7,038 nucleotides of DNA from a bacterium (GTDB lineage Bacteria; Spirochaetota; Spirochaetia; JABEVK01). The stretch is taken from contig JAJXWL010000098.1 of the NCBI GenBank assembly GCA_021781625.1, positions 1 to 7,038 of the forward strand. The letters run 5' to 3'. The first letter of the stretch is position 1. Each line of letters begins with the position of its first letter. The translations under genes were made by a program, and so were the position numbers. Of the stretch, positions 5,752-7,038 are shown piece after piece. The notes below the pieces were generated by a model. That model ran no database searches. It saw only the letters and a program-made list of their open reading frames with translations, and was not told the DNA's origin.

Positions 5752-7038
5752 TTTCCTTCGTGCGACCAAATCCCGTTTAGGGGCACTCCGTTCCAGGCGG
5801 CGCTCTTGTTCCACCTGGCGATGAAATGCCTCTTGAGCGCGAAGCTCATCTTGGAGAATGCCATTGTCAGTTAAACTAGGTTGTCGTCTGACCCAGTTTC
5901 CTTCATTTGTTAGCACTCTTGCTTTAACATTGTCATTCAGCCAGACCTCTACCGTACTTTTGATTCGCTCTTTCAAGGGTGAAGACAAAATAGGAAACAT
6001 CAGTTCCACGCGACGTTCTAAGTTTCTAAACATCCAGTCGGCAGACGAAAGAAAAACCTCCTCGGTCTCTCCGGCTTGAAAAATAAAGACACGGGCGTGT
6101 TCCAAGTACCGATCGACAATACTGATAACTTGAATGTTTTTGCTAAACTCCATTCCTGGAACCAGCATACAAATGCCACGAACATTGAGTTGAATCGAGA
6201 CGCCTGCCTGACTAGCCCGATAGAGAGCTTGAATGATGTCTTCATCCGCTAAGGAGTTCATTTTGGCTCGGATTCGACAAGCTACACCCTGCTGAGCTTG
6301 TTGGGTTAGTCCTTCCAATTGGGAGAGAAGTTTAGACTTGAGGTTATGGGGGGCCATGACCAAGTAATGCATACGTCCCAGGGAGGAGTAACCGGTAATG
6401 GCATTAAAAAATTGAGCCACTTCAAACGTATAGTCGGCACGGGCAGTGAATAAACCAAAGTCTCCATAGAGCTTCGCCGTTTTTTCATTATAATTGCCTG
6501 TCCCTAAATGCACGTACCGACGAATTCCATCGCTTTCCCGGCGTACGATGAGGAGGGCTTTGGCGTGGACCTTTAGCCCCTCAACGCCGTAAATGACGGT
6601 ACAACCCGATTGTTCTAGCGTTCTTGCCCAGCTGATGTTTTGTTCCTCATCAAACCGAGCTTTGAGCTCCACTAGGACCATCACTTGCTTGCCTTCCCTA
6701 GCAGCTTGCGCTAAAGCTTGCACAAGGGAGGAGTCTCCGGAGGTTCTATACAACGTCATGCGAATCGCCAAAACGTCAGGGTCAACCGCGGCTTCAGAAA
6801 GCAAACGAATCACAGGGGTGAAAGATTCATACGGTAAGAACAGCAAGCGGTCTTCGGCACGAATCCACTCCCAGATATCTTCATCCTCGGGAAGTGTTCG
6901 CCGGGATTCCCAAACGGGGTACTTCAGCTCATCATAGCCACTGACTGTGGCCAAACTAAATAAATCTTTAAGGTTGAGAGGACCGGGAATGGGAAAAACA
7001 GCATCGGCGTCAATATCCAGTGCCGCTGTCAAACGCCC
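5737..7038 (-). CDS. ppk: Polyphosphate kinase 1 (N-terminal part outside window)
   Basis: The frame is open to the right edge. 433 residues are visible, starting roughly at residue 280 of the approximately 690-residue E. coli enzyme, so the end of the H domain and both catalytic domains (C1, C2) are present. PPK1 reversibly transfers the ATP gamma-phosphate to inorganic polyphosphate through a phosphohistidine. Visible signatures, numbered from the window edge: PYESFTPVIRLL (69-80); MTLYRT with Arg98 and ARFDEE with Arg128 (metal/phosphate ligands, E. coli Arg375 and Arg405); GLKVHAK with His158, the autophosphorylated histidine (E. coli His435); HLGTGNYNEKTAKLYGD (177-193); VRGICMLVPG (286-295); SIVDRYLEHARVFIF with His314 (E. 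coli His592); LSSADWMFRN (330-339). After the core it carries a charged tail (about 398-433, rich in Arg, Glu and Lys) roughly 20 residues longer than E. coli PPK. The TTG near 7032 is not a real start, because the homology continues upstream. tkt follows on the same strand. Confidence 0.97.
   Translation of the reverse strand, partial: GRLTAALDIDADAVFPIPGPLNLKDLFSLATVSGYDELKYPVWESRRTLPEDEDIWEWIRAEDRLLFLPYESFTPVIRLLSEAAVDPDVLAIRMTLYRTSGDSSLVQALAQAAREGKQVMVLVELKARFDEEQNISWARTLEQSGCTVIYGVEGLKVHAKALLIVRRESDGIRRYVHLGTGNYNEKTAKLYGDFGLFTARADYTFEVAQFFNAITGYSSLGRMHYLVMAPHNLKSKLLSQLEGLTQQAQQGVACRIRAKMNSLADEDIIQALYRASQAGVSIQLNVRGICMLVPGMEFSKNIQVISIVDRYLEHARVFIFQAGETEEVFLSSADWMFRNLERRVELMFPILSSPLKERIKSTVEVWLNDNVKARVLTNEGNWVRRQPSLTDNGILQDELRAQEAFHRQVEQERRLERSAPKRDLVARRKPKNS

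Noticed and set aside
6593..6937. 114-codon plus-strand open frame
   Set aside because: It is antisense to well-conserved PPK1 coding sequence and has low-complexity Ser-rich composition typical of a shadow frame.
7030..7032. TTG at 7032 as the start of ppk
   Set aside because: PPK1 homology is already mid-protein here and the frame stays open to the window edge, so the gene is cut by the window and not short.
1..7038. Defence, toxin-antitoxin, phage or CRISPR system
   Set aside because: No direct-repeat array, nuclease, toxin-like small gene pair, integrase or transposase signature is visible. All substantial coding capacity is accounted for by the five genes.

Overview
The window looks like ordinary chromosomal DNA from a Gram-negative-type bacterium of moderate GC content. 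Two of the five genes encode lipoproteins with CAT(S/A)P-type sequences after the lipidated Cys, and one of them has a loose signal-peptidase II box (W at -3). That, with the style of the proteins (TPR lipoprotein, stand-alone carbohydrate-binding lipoprotein, short N-terminal membrane anchor), suggests a spirochaete, possibly Treponema/Spirochaeta-like. This is an impression from family resemblance, not a proven assignment. I see no mobile element, CRISPR array, tRNA, rRNA or phage gene.

Layout. 1-1368 (minus): the first 456 residues of a TPR-repeat lipoprotein, running off the left edge. 1369-1442: a compact divergent promoter region. 1443-3218 and 3227-3709 (plus): a two-gene unit, made of a membrane-anchored protein of unknown function and a small lipoprotein whose main domain is a glycogen/starch-binding CBM48 (AMPK-beta type) module. 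3731-5677 (minus): transketolase, convergent with the CBM48 gene. 5737-7038 (minus): the C-terminal two thirds of polyphosphate kinase 1, upstream of and codirectional with transketolase. Coding density is very high and no gap reaches 100 bases.

The left half is envelope-directed: all three products carry an export or anchoring signal, and the presence of a CBM48 module outside the cytoplasm suggests handling of an alpha-glucan or related glycan. The right half is central metabolism: the pentose phosphate pathway (tkt) and polyphosphate storage (ppk).

The most interesting signals are (i) back-to-back sigma70-like promoters between 1375 and 1435, whose -10 boxes each end seven bases upstream of the predicted ATG, so both divergent genes look leaderless, and whose -35 boxes form a small palindrome; and (ii) the orphan membrane protein plus CBM48 lipoprotein pair, which could be an undescribed envelope glycan-binding unit. 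No defence system or other dramatic novelty is evident.
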